NCBI GenBank assembly: GCA_911728455.2
Contig: OU452229.1
Location: 18,170,754 to 18,234,753 of the forward strand
Origin: Marthasterias glacialis
Lineage: Eukaryota; Echinodermata; Asteroidea; Forcipulatida; Asteriidae
Length of the DNA: 64,000 nt
Reading direction: 5' to 3'
How positions within the stretch are numbered: position 1 is the stretch's first letter; the number at the start of each line of letters is the position of its first letter. Both the position numbers and the translations under genes were made by a program. Shown one piece after another: positions 1 through 12,506 of the stretch. The notes below the pieces were generated by a model, which saw only the letters and a list, made by a program, of their open reading frames with translations, was not told where the DNA came from and did no database searches.

Positions 1-50
1 ATGTGTGGAATGGTGTAGCCACCGACTAGTGTCAGCATCAACAACACAAA

Positions 51-3000
51 ATGGTGAGTTGCAATACAACAATATTTTTTGATGTTATATAAACAACAGC
101 ATTTACGATGAATTTATATACTATCTTTTCCCCTTTTCTTTCAGTCATACTCGAAAGCACAATTAAATGGTAAGTTACTTGTTCACTTTTTACTATTCCA
201 ACCATTATACTAGGCCTTGCTGATAATCATTGCTATTCGGGGCATTTTGCATTGTCGCATGATAAAGACCTCACTACAATCTGAGCTACACATCACTGGT
301 TGACTCATCGATGGTGAGCAGCCACACCGAGATTTTATGAGGGGAAAACTCGTCTGGTCCCCTACAGGAAATACAAATTAAAACTATCAGTGTCATGTGT
401 ATACGGGGAACCCGACAAAGAAGGCCACAGTAAGTCCATTAGCTGGGTATGTAATGGATATACCCTAATAATACACTTCATGCATCGTTCTCCATCGGAG
501 TCGTCTAATGTGACAACGATAGGTCTTCTTGCCGTTTAGTAACAAAACCGGGGACCAGACTTACTCGTTTATTCACCCAGCCTCGGTTTCGTTACATTGA
601 GTTGAATGTGGGAAATCAAGATAGCTACACCAAAACAAAAGCGGGGGGGGGGGGGGGGGTGGCCTAATTTCGTAAAACTGTTGAGCAAAACGAATTACAT
701 AGATGCAACAGTTTGCATCGGGGATAAAGAATATCGGATGTGTGATGACACTGAATACGTAGTGCTTTCCCGAGTTCTGCCTATTTTTTTACCGGTCACG
801 CTTGGTGGTCTATGTTGTAAATTATCTGCTTCAGAATGGTGGGTGTCGTGGATTCGAATCCCACCCGAGTAGTCGGTGCCAGTGGATTTTTGTCCCTGCA
901 GGACTCCAGAAAGCACTAAGTAAATAGTGGCAACCATACATCGGTAGTAGAGAACTTCTTTGCTTTGCGAGCGTGGTATCATCAGTAAGTTGCGGCAAAT
1001 GTGTCTACCTCCATGGTATAAACTACGTTGCATTACGTACTCATGCTATGTAAAATATTTGTATTTCCCTAATTATCAACTTTATGAAGTTGGGTCCACC
1101 TAGCAGCAAACCCCTTCCCCACTGATAAACAAGACAAAATTAATGAGCCGGATTAATCGGTGTTAACCAGCGTATATTGGTCATACTTTAAGGGCCAGAT
1201 TACATTCGGATTGGGCGATGTCGGGATATAAAAAGCGTTTGTTGTGAAACGAATAATTTGTGGTTGGATAGATATCTTAAAGTAGAATGTAATGATTCAC
1301 TTAAACATTTGTATATATATTTTTATTATTATTTCGTGATATGTCCGCCATTTTGTAGAACCAATGGGAGACTATGGAACACTAGGTGGCAGCAGACTTT
1401 CCAGGTAAATTTCCATTGTGTAGTTCTGAGTATGTGCCATAGAGTTATATAATAGAACTAGAGGGTGCACTCGCTATTGCCACGCATGGAACTCCTCTGA
1501 CTCACCATGGGCGAAAATCCCTATGGGCAAATTGCATACGAATGTCCACTTAGAAAATGGCTGCTGTGTAAACGGATGAGTAACCAGTGTAAATGAATGG
1601 TCCGCGCCATTTTCTCAATGGTCAAAAAATGCTCCCTGTCGGGCTGTGTCATGGTTTGTACGCCCTCTAGTTCTAATATATAACTCTATGGTATGTGCAC
1701 ATTTCTGCACGATGGATTTACTTGGTAAGTCTGCTGCCACCTAGTGACCTCAAAAGTATCCAATTGGCTCCACAAATGCCGGACTGTATGTTTCTATGTT
1801 GAAAGTGGTTCCGCTGGTTGTATTTCCAGAGGCAAATGTACATTTTTTATATCTTTCTTTTTTATCACTTATTACAACACACCGTAGGAGTTTTATTGCA
1901 TGAACAACTCTGAGGAGCAATTCTAAACAACAAGATATTAAGAGATTTTAAGGCAACGTGTCCCTTTAAAATTACTGATTGATCGCATGCCCCACGACCG
2001 AAGAAGGGTAATGCAAGACGTTTGATCTTATCAAAGTTGCATTCTCTAACCACGACCATTGAGATCTCTATGATGTAGGCCCACCCTAACGCACGGACCG
2101 ACCACAGCGTTGCTATATCCATGAAGGAAGGACATTCCTCCATGCTCTATCGATGTGCAAAGGGTTAGATTCAAAGTCGTGTCCTCACTCGTCGAGTGGT
2201 GGCTTCTCATGTACTTCAATATTATCTATGAAGGCCGTCTCTATTCCTTTGTTCATTTCCTTTTTGTTTTCTTTTGTAAACACAATTACATACATATCAG
2301 TGATGACGTCATATTCTCTGCTTGCAGTTGGAAAAGATTTCTGAACACAAAACTTCAGTTTTGACACATTTTTGAGAAAACTTTTAAAAAAAACTTCATC
2401 ATGATAAAGATAGCAGGGTTTAACGTTTATACAAGTTTGTCTCAAAAACTGTAGAACCTTTTTAAAATAGTAATGGCATGATATGGTCATTTGCAAAACC
2501 ATGACTAATACTCTTTCAATAATTTAATCATCCCTTTGAAATAGATTTCAAAACAAAATTTGCATTATACGACAAGCGAGGTGATGGAAAAATCGGTCCG
2601 GATGAGTTAGGAGATGCCCTGCGGGCCACCGGGCTCAATCCATCAGCAGCAGAAGTGGACGCCATCTCCAAAGGATTCGCTGGTGAGATATTACCTTGTT
2701 AAGGATCCGTCATCAAAATGCGAAACTACGAAGACAGTAATCCTCCCTTGGGCCTAGTCTTGTTATAGATCAAGATTTAGCAAATGGCAAGTTCATTAGT
2801 AGGGAACAGAAAGGGGAAGTTTGGTGATGAATATATATATTTTTATTACTGGAAAAAAAATCGCATTGAGCATAGGCTAGAGTTTCTAAATAGTGGCCCC
2901 AGTCTTGGTCCAACTTACTAGTTAAATTTTCATTACCGGGGATTGGCTGATGGCGTCCATTCACTCCCTGGCATAAACGGGGCGCCAAGACTGTAAAAGA

Positions 3001-6000
3001 TTTTATTAAAATGCAATATAGGCCTTACTTTGTGCCCCCACTCGCCATCTACATGTATGCTTGGGTCAAGGAGCAAATTACGGGTATAGAGTTTCGACAT
3101 TCAACTTGTGCAATATTGAAAAAAGGAACGGACAACTTGTTTTAAAAGACTGTGTCGGGTAACCGCCTATCGTGTTGGTAAGTGATGACGTTTTGGAACA
3201 GGAGGTGCAGTGCAACGAATGTGTAAACACTGCTCAGGCACAGCCATTTTGCATAATATATTATTAGGCCTACATACATTTGCAGATTGAACCACAGGAC
3301 CAGTGACCACAAGCGTGGTTTCAAAAGAATGTTGGATTAGATTTGGCAAGCGTGATGTTTGACCCACTTATGAATAAAAATCTGACCCCCACCCCCCCCC
3401 CCAAAAAAAAAAAAAAAAAAAAAAAACTACACTGTAATGGGAATGTTGTCGGAAGTGTTCGCCAAGAAAGATCCTTTACTCGATATTACTTCGCCAGAGT
3501 TCAGGCAAACTTTTTTCTGGCGTGGGCCAACTTTTCATGTGACCTCAAAATGTGTTCTCTGCTGCAGGAAAACGCCTATCATTTGACGAGTTCCTTCCCC
3601 TGCACGCTTCTCTGCTGTCAACTGCACAGTCTAAAGGAACTGCAAAAGACTTCACCGAGGGCTTACAGATGCTAGACCGGGATCGGAATAATCTGGTCCC
3701 CGCCTCGGAACTACGCCATGTGCTCACTAGTTTAGGTATACGGAACTTGTCTGATTTTACTTTAATATCACATTTTGGTGGTTAAAAGATATTAATTTTA
3801 TAATTTGTTGATTTGATACGTGAATTTTACATAATAATTTCAAATGATTGATTCCATCGATGTTCATCAGTATTTATTAATTTGTTGAGAGGATATTGAT
3901 TTTTTTAATTATTGTGCCGTCTTTAGTCATTAGTCTGTTTCTGTTTGATGAGCGTCTAAAAGCGCTCAGGAGTTACGTTTTTGAAGTGTAGTGGTTTACA
4001 AGATGCTGTAAACATAATAATCGACAGTGTCAAATCTACGCACGGATTGATTTTTTTTATCTTTTAGAATTCACAAATAAATATTCAATAATATATAATC
4101 AGTTATAAGTTAAATTTTTGAGTATTCTTTCCTGGCAGGAGAACAAATGACAGAGGAAGAAGTTGACAAATTACTGAAGTCTTTTACAGATTCAAAAGGA
4201 ATGGTGAATTATCCAGGTAGGCCTTGTTCTAGCATTTGCCTTTTCTGTTTTCCACAGATGTCCCACATTTCAGTCCGTCTCATTCTCTAATTAATTACTT
4301 TTTCTCCCTCTTTCCACCTTTGATTGTTTATGTTGTGTTTCCAACCTTTGTGGTTAAACCAGCCCCTTCCATGTACCCCCAGTCCCCTTTTTTCATTGTT
4401 CATCCCTTGCTTCTTCTGACTGCATTCTGCCTCTCTCTTTTGACTTCTTTGTAAAAGGACTGCTTCTGTTACGTCTGTACTTGTTTACATGCTGTGTTAG
4501 CCTTTTAGAAAGACTCTGGGGTCGAAACGTAAGGCCATTGACATTGTTTTGTTTGCCTTCTAGCAGTAATTGTGGTTTTCATTGTATTTACATTAAATTC
4601 ATCCAATACGACGATTATAGGCACATTCCAATAATTAAATGCTGAAATAACACTTCCAAACATACGTTCAAATTGCACTGTTTTATTCTTTTTTTATGCA
4701 TATTTAATGACCTCGCCTCCAAGGTTACACGACCAACTCCAGTTAACAAAATGGATTTACAGTACATTATGCCTTTATGATATTTTATGCACAAGTTTTA
4801 AGTAACAACTCGTCGTTTCTGTATAGTTGTGCCGCTAGTGTCTTAAAGTCTTTGTTATGTCCTTTGCACAGGTCTACGAGCCGGGGATTCAGTTGCAACC
4901 AAATTTGGGCAAAACAGTGGGGGAAATTCTGGCAAAGCAAGAAGAATGAAAAAGAAAACGACTTTTAATAGAAATTGGTACATGTGTTTGTTACCTGTGT
5001 AAAATTTGGGGCAAATCAACCCCTCTGCCCCTTTAACCAACGAGTCCCCATACGCCTGGTACTAAAAATGTTAATAGCCTACAACAAATTGCTACGACTC
5101 CAACTCTGTCGTGGTAGAAATTAAAGGTATTTTTGTGAATATTTTCTTCTACAGGGGTTTGTTACACGTAATAACTGTAAATGTTACTAAATCTTTGAAG
5201 AGTAATATTCTCATTTGATAAGATGAAATTGGATATTATCAAAATGAGAAGTTGCCTTTTTCTCTGATCACGACATGGATGAAACATCACGAATGGACCA
5301 CAACCATTATAACCCCAAAAACATGCCTTCAACTTTTTCAGGTTGAGGACTAATTTTACATGCATTGTAAATGTTTCAACTATACACGTAAAGTGAAGTT
5401 CTCGTCAAAGTTTCGTAAATATTGACCCTTTGCAACTAGATCACAAAGCTGTACACGCTTTCACATGCTGATCTGTATGTCTAATTAATTTGTCAATTTT
5501 GTTGATAAGAATATTAACATGTTCATTTTTAACTGCAATTTTTCATTTTTTTTTGTCTTACAAATTTAAGCTTAAAATGATCTTTTGAGTCCGAAAATTA
5601 AAAAAAAAAAAAAAAATGTATAGCTACGAATTTTTCATTTACCGTTTTATCTCCAAATTGTCAATATCATGCTCTTGGTTTTACAAATAAATCTCATTTT
5701 TGCAGGCTAACAATTTCTGTATGAATGAATTCCAGTAATTTGTTTGCAATTTAATGCACATTTTCATTCGTTTTGTTTTGGGTCATACATTTGGACAAAA
5801 TTTCACTAAAATGACGCTTCAATTGATTATTTTATTTATGTTTTCTATTTAATCACAATAATTTGGGTTTGAAAAACGAGATAAAAAAGGTCTATCACCT
5901 CCTCTTCCCCGGCCGGGTTTGAGGAACAAGGGATAGGCCTAGAAAACTCTATCCCTTCCTCTTCACCAGCCAGGTTCGAGGAAAAAGGGATAGAAAAATC

Positions 6001-6976
6001 TATCCCCTCCTTAAATACTGAAATTGTTAGCACTCGATCCACAAACAGATCTGTCGGGACAACAATTTTCCCCCCAAATTTCCCGACAATGAAGCATGCA
6101 TTGTCATTCAAATGTGAGCATATTTTCTTTTCGTACACTCCATGCAATAATATTCTGCATGGAGTAAAAAATGTGTCACATTTTGTAGCTCAGAACAGGT
6201 ATGTAAATCAAAAGACTGTAAAACATATTTTTTTAAGGTGTATCGTTTTCTAAATTTGTTTTTGCAGCAACATTTTATGAAGAAAAACAGCATGATTTTA
6301 ATATTTTGAAAACAACTTTAAGAATTGTTGCTATAGATTACCAAAAAAAAACAAGTGAAAAATGAAAAACTGTAGTTTAAAAATGAACGTGTTTATTCCA
6401 AAATCCACATTGAAGTTTTTACATTTTGCCGACATTGATACTTCACAGAGGAATCTCTCTTTAGGCCTAGCCTATAATTTTAGCTAGTCACTCGGTAGGC
6501 CGTCATGGGTTTTGAATTGAACGGGATGGTCTTGTGGCTTTTAACTACAAACATTATGGCAATATTTGGGACACGCAGCTCCCGTTGGCATTATTGCTTT
6601 GTACGGTCATACTTAGTCACGTGAACCAATACCGTAATTGTCCGCTCGACCTATTTCATAAAAGCCGAGAAACACAAAAACATGCAATAGTTATATAAGT
6701 GAGCTAATGGGTTTCATTGTTTCAAATCGTGCTTTCATAGTGGCTAAAGATGAGGTGTAAGTTGTGACAACAATCTTTGCAAACAACACGTACAATATTT
6801 CTATCTCTCAGTCAAAAAATAAAAAAAACCTTTGTGGTTGCAAAACGAATAGTTTTTTTGGAAACATATCTTAAACATTCTGCTTCAAGTATCCTCAGAA
6901 AAAGATATAATCTCTTTATATGATTGATTTGATCTATTTTGTTGCAGAATTTGTTAAACGAATTATGTCCGGATAG
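51..6976 (+). CDS. Myosin essential light chain (6 coding exons, complete)
   Basis: Coding exons 51-53, 145-169, 2545-2682, 3568-3735, 4139-4216 and 6948-6976 join in frame to 146 aa, the usual essential light chain length. All introns are GT-AG. The product should bind the first IQ motif of the myosin heavy-chain lever arm and stiffen it. EF-hand 1 loop is residues 19-30 (D-K-R-G-D-G-K-I-G-P-D-E; position 3 is Arg, so calcium binding is doubtful). EF-hand 3 loop is 92-103 (D-R-D-R-N-N-L-V-P-A-S-E), with Asn at the usual Gly. The family signature ELRHVLTSLGEQMTEEEV starts at 103, and the protein ends EFVKRIMSG, the classic light-chain tail. The coding part of exon 1 is only the ATG, followed directly by GTGAGT. 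Calmodulin is excluded by the missing calcium ligands and the light-chain C-terminus. Muscle or non-muscle type cannot be told. Confidence 0.93.
545..640 (+). repeat. Diverged copy of the GGTTACATTGG repeat, ending in poly-G
   Basis: CCAGCCTCGGTTTCGTTACA and GGGAAATCAAGATAGC match the 63848-63970 family. It is followed by a G run at about 642-658. Confidence 0.55.
825..1040 (+). mobile_element. SINE, GAATCCCACCCGAGTA family
   Basis: GGATTCGAATCCCACCCGAG is a B-box head, then GGACTCCAGAAAGCACTAAG. The same head and body occur at 22562-22830 and 50655-50880. Confidence 0.65.
1361..1767. mobile_element. Palindromic CTAGGTGGCAGCAG MITE, split by a nested insertion
   Basis: The left arm 1361-1437 (CACTAGGTGGCAGCAGAC) and right arm 1691-1767 (GTCTGCTGCCACCTAGTG) are inverted copies ending in CCAATGGG / CCAATTGG. 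The hAT-like MITE 1438-1690 sits at the centre. Sister copies lie at 28940-29090, 43594-43744 and 53053-53193. Confidence 0.85.
1438..1690. mobile_element. hAT-like MITE, copy A (253 bp, 8-bp target duplication)
   Basis: The termini are CATAGAG and CTCTATG, and the long TIR continues with TTATAT...AGAACTAGAGGG. The flanks are the direct repeat GTATGTGC (1430-1437 and 1691-1698), the 8-bp duplication expected of hAT transposons. It has inserted inside another MITE (1361-1767). No transposase is present. Confidence 0.9.
5891..6010. repeat. Short tandem repeat, about 2.3 copies of 51-57 bp
   Basis: TCTATC(A/C)C...CCTCTTC recurs at 5891, 5948 and 5999, with GGTTTGAGGAA / GGTTCGAGGAA and AAGGGATAG in each full unit. 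In light-chain intron 5. Confidence 0.75.
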
Positions 6977-7234
6977 ACCACAAATCGACGACAGAGGAGG
7001 ACACGGGAGTTCCCGACACCGTACGACCCCAGACAGATCCACGCATGTGTGTCACAGTGCAGGAATGAGAGTCGTCACTCCCGTCCGCCGTTCCTATCGA
7101 TCATACAAATTACTATAATGCACCCTCGAGACCTTTATAGCAATATTTTTTATAATTTAAATGAAAATAAGTATACAACTAAAAGTAATAGTTTGCAGAA
7201 TCGTAATCAGATGAAGTAGTTACTTATTTAAAAC

Positions 7235-7240
7235 AATAAA
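7235..7240 (+). terminator. Likely poly(A) signal of the light chain gene
   Basis: AATAAA lies about 260 nt after the stop codon at 6974-6976, a normal spacing for a 3' UTR. No transcript evidence is available. Confidence 0.5.
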
Positions 7241-7864
7241 ACAGTAAAATCAAGATGGACTTGACAAATAATTGAAAACGATAGCAAAATTCTGATTGTT
7301 AAAAAAGTTTTTTTTTGTGCAGTTTTAAGTATAATTTCAATAGTGTTAGGGCAATTTTATAGGGTTTCTTTTAAAGAGTTGTAGGCCACACACACTGACA
7401 AAACAGTATAATAAATGTATAGCGTTTCACAGTGAGAAAAGGTAGAGTTGTGACAAAAATTGAGCAAGTTGAAGTATTTACAACGACAATAGAGATCCAC
7501 TGTTATGGAATCTGACCATCGGTGCAACTTCGTTGTACCGTAAACACCCCCCCCCTTGTCAACCAGATGCTAAATGCTGAAAAAAAATTCAATACATTTT
7601 TAAAAACTCTTAGCTTTTTGAAATGGAATCAAATATATTCGCCGACACCTAAACTTGCTTTTTCTGTTTTTTTTTTTCATTGCAATTTTGGGCAGGTTTG
7701 CTGTTGATTTTTTTGAGCTATGCTCATCAAAAACTCTAGTAAACTGGCCAGACTCCATCTTGGAAAAGGGGCCCTACGCTTTCCAGCAAATGGGGCCGTA
7801 GTATATACTACCGTAACCAAAATGCCCCAAGTTGATTGTCAACAACTATAGTCTGGGCACAATA

Positions 7865-8090
7865 GATGGTTCCCAATAGACGCCATCTTTACGGGCAAAT
7901 TGCATTCTTGTTATTGTTTGCAGGCGCGTCATGCACTCAAATTATTAACGCAGCCGCGTTGCTCACTAACCAATCGCGCAATGGGTTTTGTGAAATGCGC
8001 GCGTGCTGCGTGCCGTTCTCACGCGAAACGCACGGCGGTGTGTTCCAAATTACCCGTGAAGATGGCCGATTCACGTCATTGGGAACCATC
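7865..8090. mobile_element. MITE with GATGGTTCCCAAT termini
   Basis: The inverted ends GATGGTTCCCAAT and ATTGGGAACCATC are followed inside by GCCATCTTTACGGGCAAATT and its inverse. The interior is rich in GCGC. A second member is at 37388-37618. Confidence 0.8.
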
Positions 8091-9272
8091 AATATTGGGC
8101 CTGGCTATCACATTTAAATCTTTGATTTACAGAACAAGTTGGAGGGGAGGGATGTCACATATAGGTGCGGCACGGCTGCATTTTTTACTTACTAACTGAT
8201 TTTGACATAAAAAGGTACCGGTACATGAGTAAGAATAGATTTTCAGAATCTAGAGTAGGCCGGGATAGGCCTACCAAATGGGCATTCAGACTGTTTCGAT
8301 CAGTGTTTTGTTGCCTTTTCTTGGTCTAAAGACCGGGATGGTAGTCTTCGACCCCGCAAGTTCACAGCCTCGACCTCATATATCCTGAATAATGAAGTAT
8401 ACATCATGTAATTGTTAGTTTAACGTTGTGCGAGGTTGCCTTGATAAAAATTACATTTAGTAATTAGGTCAACTTGAATTTTATTTTCGCTTGTGATTGC
8501 GGCTCCATTTTTGATGGCTCCGTGCAGTACCTATCTCAGCAATAATCCGCGTAGGATTAAAGTAAACACCGAGATATAGCCTTCGTTTGTGTGTTGTGTT
8601 CATTAAAACTGAAAGAAGAAAGGAAAAAAAATATTTTATTTTGTTTACAATCACACTTTTCTATGAAGGGCCTTGAGTAGCGCAACTTAATAAACAAATT
8701 GGCTAGTGGCAAAAAATTGCCTTTTTTGTTTTAAAATAAATAAATAAAGAATAAATACAATTAAATTTGAACTATAAGTTTACTTTTTGTTTAAAACAGT
8801 AAATGTCATTAACCATTAATATCAGTGCTAATTTGCTATCAGTATTGGTCAAATAATAAAATTGTACTTTTATACATAGTGAAAGCTGCCCGTACTTTTG
8901 CCAACCATGGTTGGCAAAACTCGCGGCTGTGACGTTGACGTTGCAAAAGAAATGTGGAAATGTGGAAATGTGGCCTATAATACACAAATCTACATAGATT
9001 ACCGCATAATCCTCTGAATTACCACACTTTTTTTTTACATGCTCAGGGTACTTTTCCCAGGGTATGTTTCCCGTGTTGTTACCATAAACATGTTCCCATG
9101 TTGGCGTTTTTCCAATGACGCCTTGGGTGACCCTATAATGCCCTTTCTCCGTGGTTGCACAGCACTTGATCGAAATATATATCGGTTGTAGTAAACAACG
9201 TAGACCTATATTTGACGGATCCTAATATGAACATCCACAGACTTCCGTAACAACTTTAGCATAAACATCACA

Positions 9273-9493
9273 CACTGATATCCAAACTAGAGTCAAATGA
9301 CTCCTCCGTACTAGGGCAAATCACCGTTCTCACAAAGAGTCACCACTGACTCCAGGTAGAGTCATTGTGACTCTTTAAGAGGGTAATTGGGTACTCCATA
9401 AGGGAGTCACTTGAGCTCAAAAGAGAGTCATTTTAGACATAGTTGCTGGACTCCCTTTGAAGAGTAACCCTGACTCTAGTTTGGATATCAGTG
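9273..9493. mobile_element. MITE filled with GAGTCA/TGACTC words
   Basis: The TIRs CACTGATATCCAAACTAGAG and CTCTAGTTTGGATATCAGTG match exactly. The 221-bp interior contains about ten GAGTC/GACTC words, many as GAGTCA or TGACTC. Confidence 0.85.
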
Positions 9494-10022
9494 CAGGTTT
9501 CGTTCACAATCACCTCAAGGTGGAATATTACAAACATATACGCTTGTTATTATTTTATAAAAGTGTTGTCTTTAGCATTTCCGGGATTTTGTTATAAACA
9601 AGAACAAATTTCCTTGACATTCCTGTGATCACTGAATTGAAAAAGGTCTTTCCATTCACCAAACAGGACCATTGACCCATGTGATGTGTAGAGCTACTGC
9701 CGTATGGCTGACGGCACCGTTTTGTATAAACTTCATTCACATTTACCCCAATATCTTAAAAAAGAGGCGATAAAACTGTCACCGAGCTTGTCAGACTTTG
9801 ATGGATTCTGACTATACCTTGACCAACCCTATTACGAGGTCAACCAAAAACAAGCTTTTCGATGGTTGATTCGGTATAGGCTTGCCGTAAGAATGCGTAC
9901 AAAATGGCGCCGGACATTTCTGGATTGCATTGAGGGCATAATCCGTAAATGCACAACTCTCATTTATGCACATGAAGCATAATCCTAATATATATATATA
10001 TATTTATATATAAAATAATGGC

Positions 10023-10280
10023 GGAGTAGTATCTTTCTTTGCCTTCCACCTCTAGTACCCCGGTTCGAATTCCGTTGGGGCCGCTATGTGGATTTGGTTT
10101 TTCAGTCCCTACCCTGATTGCGTTGGTTATCCCATATCTTTTTGGGGGTTTTCCCTCCCATATTTAAAACTGATGAGACTTCCTTCCATGTCTTCTGTAC
10201 ATGGGGTTCTCGGCTATAGTGATTAAGTTCACTTCCTGGGAATCCTTGACTTCACAACCAGAATTAATAAATTAAATGAA
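10023..10280 (+). mobile_element. SINE, CCCCGGTTCGAATTCCG family
   Basis: GGCGGAGTAGTATCTTTC, CCCCGGTTCGAATTCC (B box), GATTTGGTTTTTCAGTCCC and GGTTTTCCCTCCC. 54190-54480 is the minus-strand sister. Confidence 0.7.
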
Positions 10281-11468
10281 ATTAAATGAAATACTGAAGG
10301 CCAAAAATTAACCCTTTTGTCAGATATCGTACAACGGCGCCAGTTATAAAGGCAAAACTATTTTTTCCACTCAAACGTTTTGAATAAAAAGGTCTAGGTC
10401 AGAGAGTTATAGACTGTGAAATGCCAACTTTGGCCGACATTGATTGGATTGACTCAGTTGGTTTCAACAACTCTTTGCCAATCAACGAAAAGTAAACTGT
10501 ATTGAAAAACAACAGCATATTCAAAATAACAAAATTTTAAACAGCGTCTCAAAGAGTGTCTTTAACTATATTATAAATCATGAAAAAAGGCATAGTCATT
10601 TGGGCACGAAGAATAAGTTCCAATCTATAAAAGACTAAAAGATCAACTTAAGTTTTTTTTTTTGGAGAATGCTTCGCCGTTTTACATGTTCCAACTAATA
10701 TAATGAGTCTGGAACTATACCATACCCGTTTGTTTCACCAGCCTGTGTTTTCGTATATTTCTATATAGCCTATATTATGACGGATGCAGCTATTGTACAA
10801 CCAAAAGTAAATCCACTCAAACGTCTATTTTTCCTGTAACAAATAAAATTCCTTTTCATGGGTTGTCATTGAAATTTACATATCAATAAAGAGGACGGGA
10901 TCTCATGCACCAGCTGTTGGTGCGTTCTTGTATAACAGTAGTCAACGCAAATCCCCACAGCTTCCATCGTAGGTTCCCTATGGTTTTGTTTTTTATTGTT
11001 CAGATCTATGCCTCTACGTTCAGAGAACTGCCCGATCTACTGGCAGTTAACAACAGGTTTTTTTTTGTGTATTGCAATTTCCGCATGAGTAGTTGTAATG
11101 TCACGCAATATTCCCGGTGATCCTGCCGCATCATGCACATGAACAACCGTGGATACGTGCGTGGTAACGAAGGTGGTAACCAGTAGCTTTTGGGTGGATT
11201 AGAACCGTCTGGATTTGTCGGGTTTATCAAGATGTAACAGGACGTCAAGCCGAGGTGGATCTGTGTAAGCAACACACACGGCCCGAAAGCACGGATAAGT
11301 GTGTAACCATTTTAAACACAGAGTGACGATATCAAGGTTAGTAAAGTTGTTGCCCAAGTTTGTTAGTGACCGCATGTCCCATCACCCCACATGGCTTCTG
11401 CACCAGAACGGGTAGGCCTACCCGAGATTTGACATCAGATACAAATTCTCCTTCAGCCTGTATATGAA

Positions 11469-11513
11469 TCCAGTTTACCCAAATCCAGTTTACCCAAATC
11501 CAGTTTACCCAAA
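11469..11513. repeat. Three perfect copies of TCCAGTTTACCCAAA
   Basis: A 15-bp minisatellite, 45 bp in all, in intergenic DNA. Confidence 0.9.
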
Positions 11514-12294
11514 AGGAGTTGATACTGTTCAATATTTCAATCAAATTGAAATCAACATTATGTCTAAATTTTCATTGAATTCAAAAGCAGTAGTTATGAA
11601 ACAGCAACTCTTACATCATTGATTATTAAGCAACGTATACTCGGTGCTTTTCGACTGCTACGGGGACACACCCTCCCATAACGCACCCAGTCGTTTGGGA
11701 ACCAATTGAACCCACAAAAGTCCGCATTTTAGAGCAGGTGCCTTGAACTGGACGAGAGAGCTTACCAGTTGGCGAGACTAGAGGGTATACCGCGTTATTA
11801 AGATGTGATGTTTTTTGTATGTATTGGGTATAATGAATAAAAAAATTCAGTTTACTTTTGCCCTACAAATACAATGACGTATGATTACAAAATGTCGTTT
11901 TTCTCATTCTATAGACCCTTCAAAGAAATACAATTTTAGTGGTCAAGCTGTTATTAGCATCCGGCTTTGTGCATTGTCTGCGACCGTTTTTCAAGACGAG
12001 TCCTACCATGGAGCCATGGTCCCACTAAAGCCAAAACAAAGTTTGTTGCTGCCATGTACAAATAATTTGCTAAGTCCAACGTCACTTCTCACAAATGCTC
12101 TAAAAAATAGAATCTTGTTTACCCAGTTAAGAATATGTTTTTGGTCGTCTAAAAATGAAGGTCGGACACAGCACGTTTACCGTTGCCATGTAAATGATAA
12201 ACCTATCATTGTATAAATTGTTTTCATGCTACACATGATGGAAAGAACATTACGGGCATAAACCACACATTCGTTATTTATAGTGGGTCAATGT

Positions 12295-12326
12295 CATAGA
12301 GTTATATATAAGAACTTATATATAAC
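12295..12326. mobile_element. Collapsed hAT-like MITE remnant
   Basis: CATAGAGTTATATATAAG from the left end is joined almost directly to TATATATAAC from the right end, as if the interior had been deleted. Confidence 0.55.
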
Positions 12327-12506
12327 ATGTGGCCAATGTCAACCTTTGTTGGGCGTGTGAAATCAGTGCTGTCATTTATTTCTGTTTGTATCACCAATTA
12401 CTGGTTACCATTACAGGTTCGTAACCCTGTGACACTGAAAACTACACTCTAGGCTATTTAGATTTTTTTTATAAAGTTTGATCAGCTGAATCAATGTCTT
12501 GGAAAC

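Noticed and set aside
642-658. Long G runs here and at 57820-57834 as functional elements
   Set aside because: Simple homopolymers, possibly miscounted in assembly, with no gene context apart from the one at 48494.
1438-1690. Palindromic stretch as a hairpin RNA gene
   Set aside because: Matching target duplications and a second copy at 36934 show it is a transposable element.
4871-4999. Possible last exon of the light chain (CACAG then an open frame)
   Set aside because: It translates to a Gly/Lys-rich stretch with no light-chain similarity. The exon at 6948-6976 gives EFVKRIMSG, the exact family ending.
6268-6360. Second possible light-chain terminal exon after TTTGCAG
   Set aside because: The frame reads ATFYEEKQHDF..., unlike any essential light chain, while a better exon exists downstream.
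7866-8199. Overlapping open frames of 83 and 99 aa
   Set aside because: They fall in the GC-rich interior of the MITE 7865-8090 and on its flank.
11469-11513. Evenly spaced short repeats that could suggest a CRISPR array
   Set aside because: The three 15-bp units are contiguous with no spacers, and the genome is eukaryotic.
11881-12216. 111-aa plus-strand frame
   Set aside because: Low-complexity composition with no recognisable motif, and no splice context that joins it to a gene.
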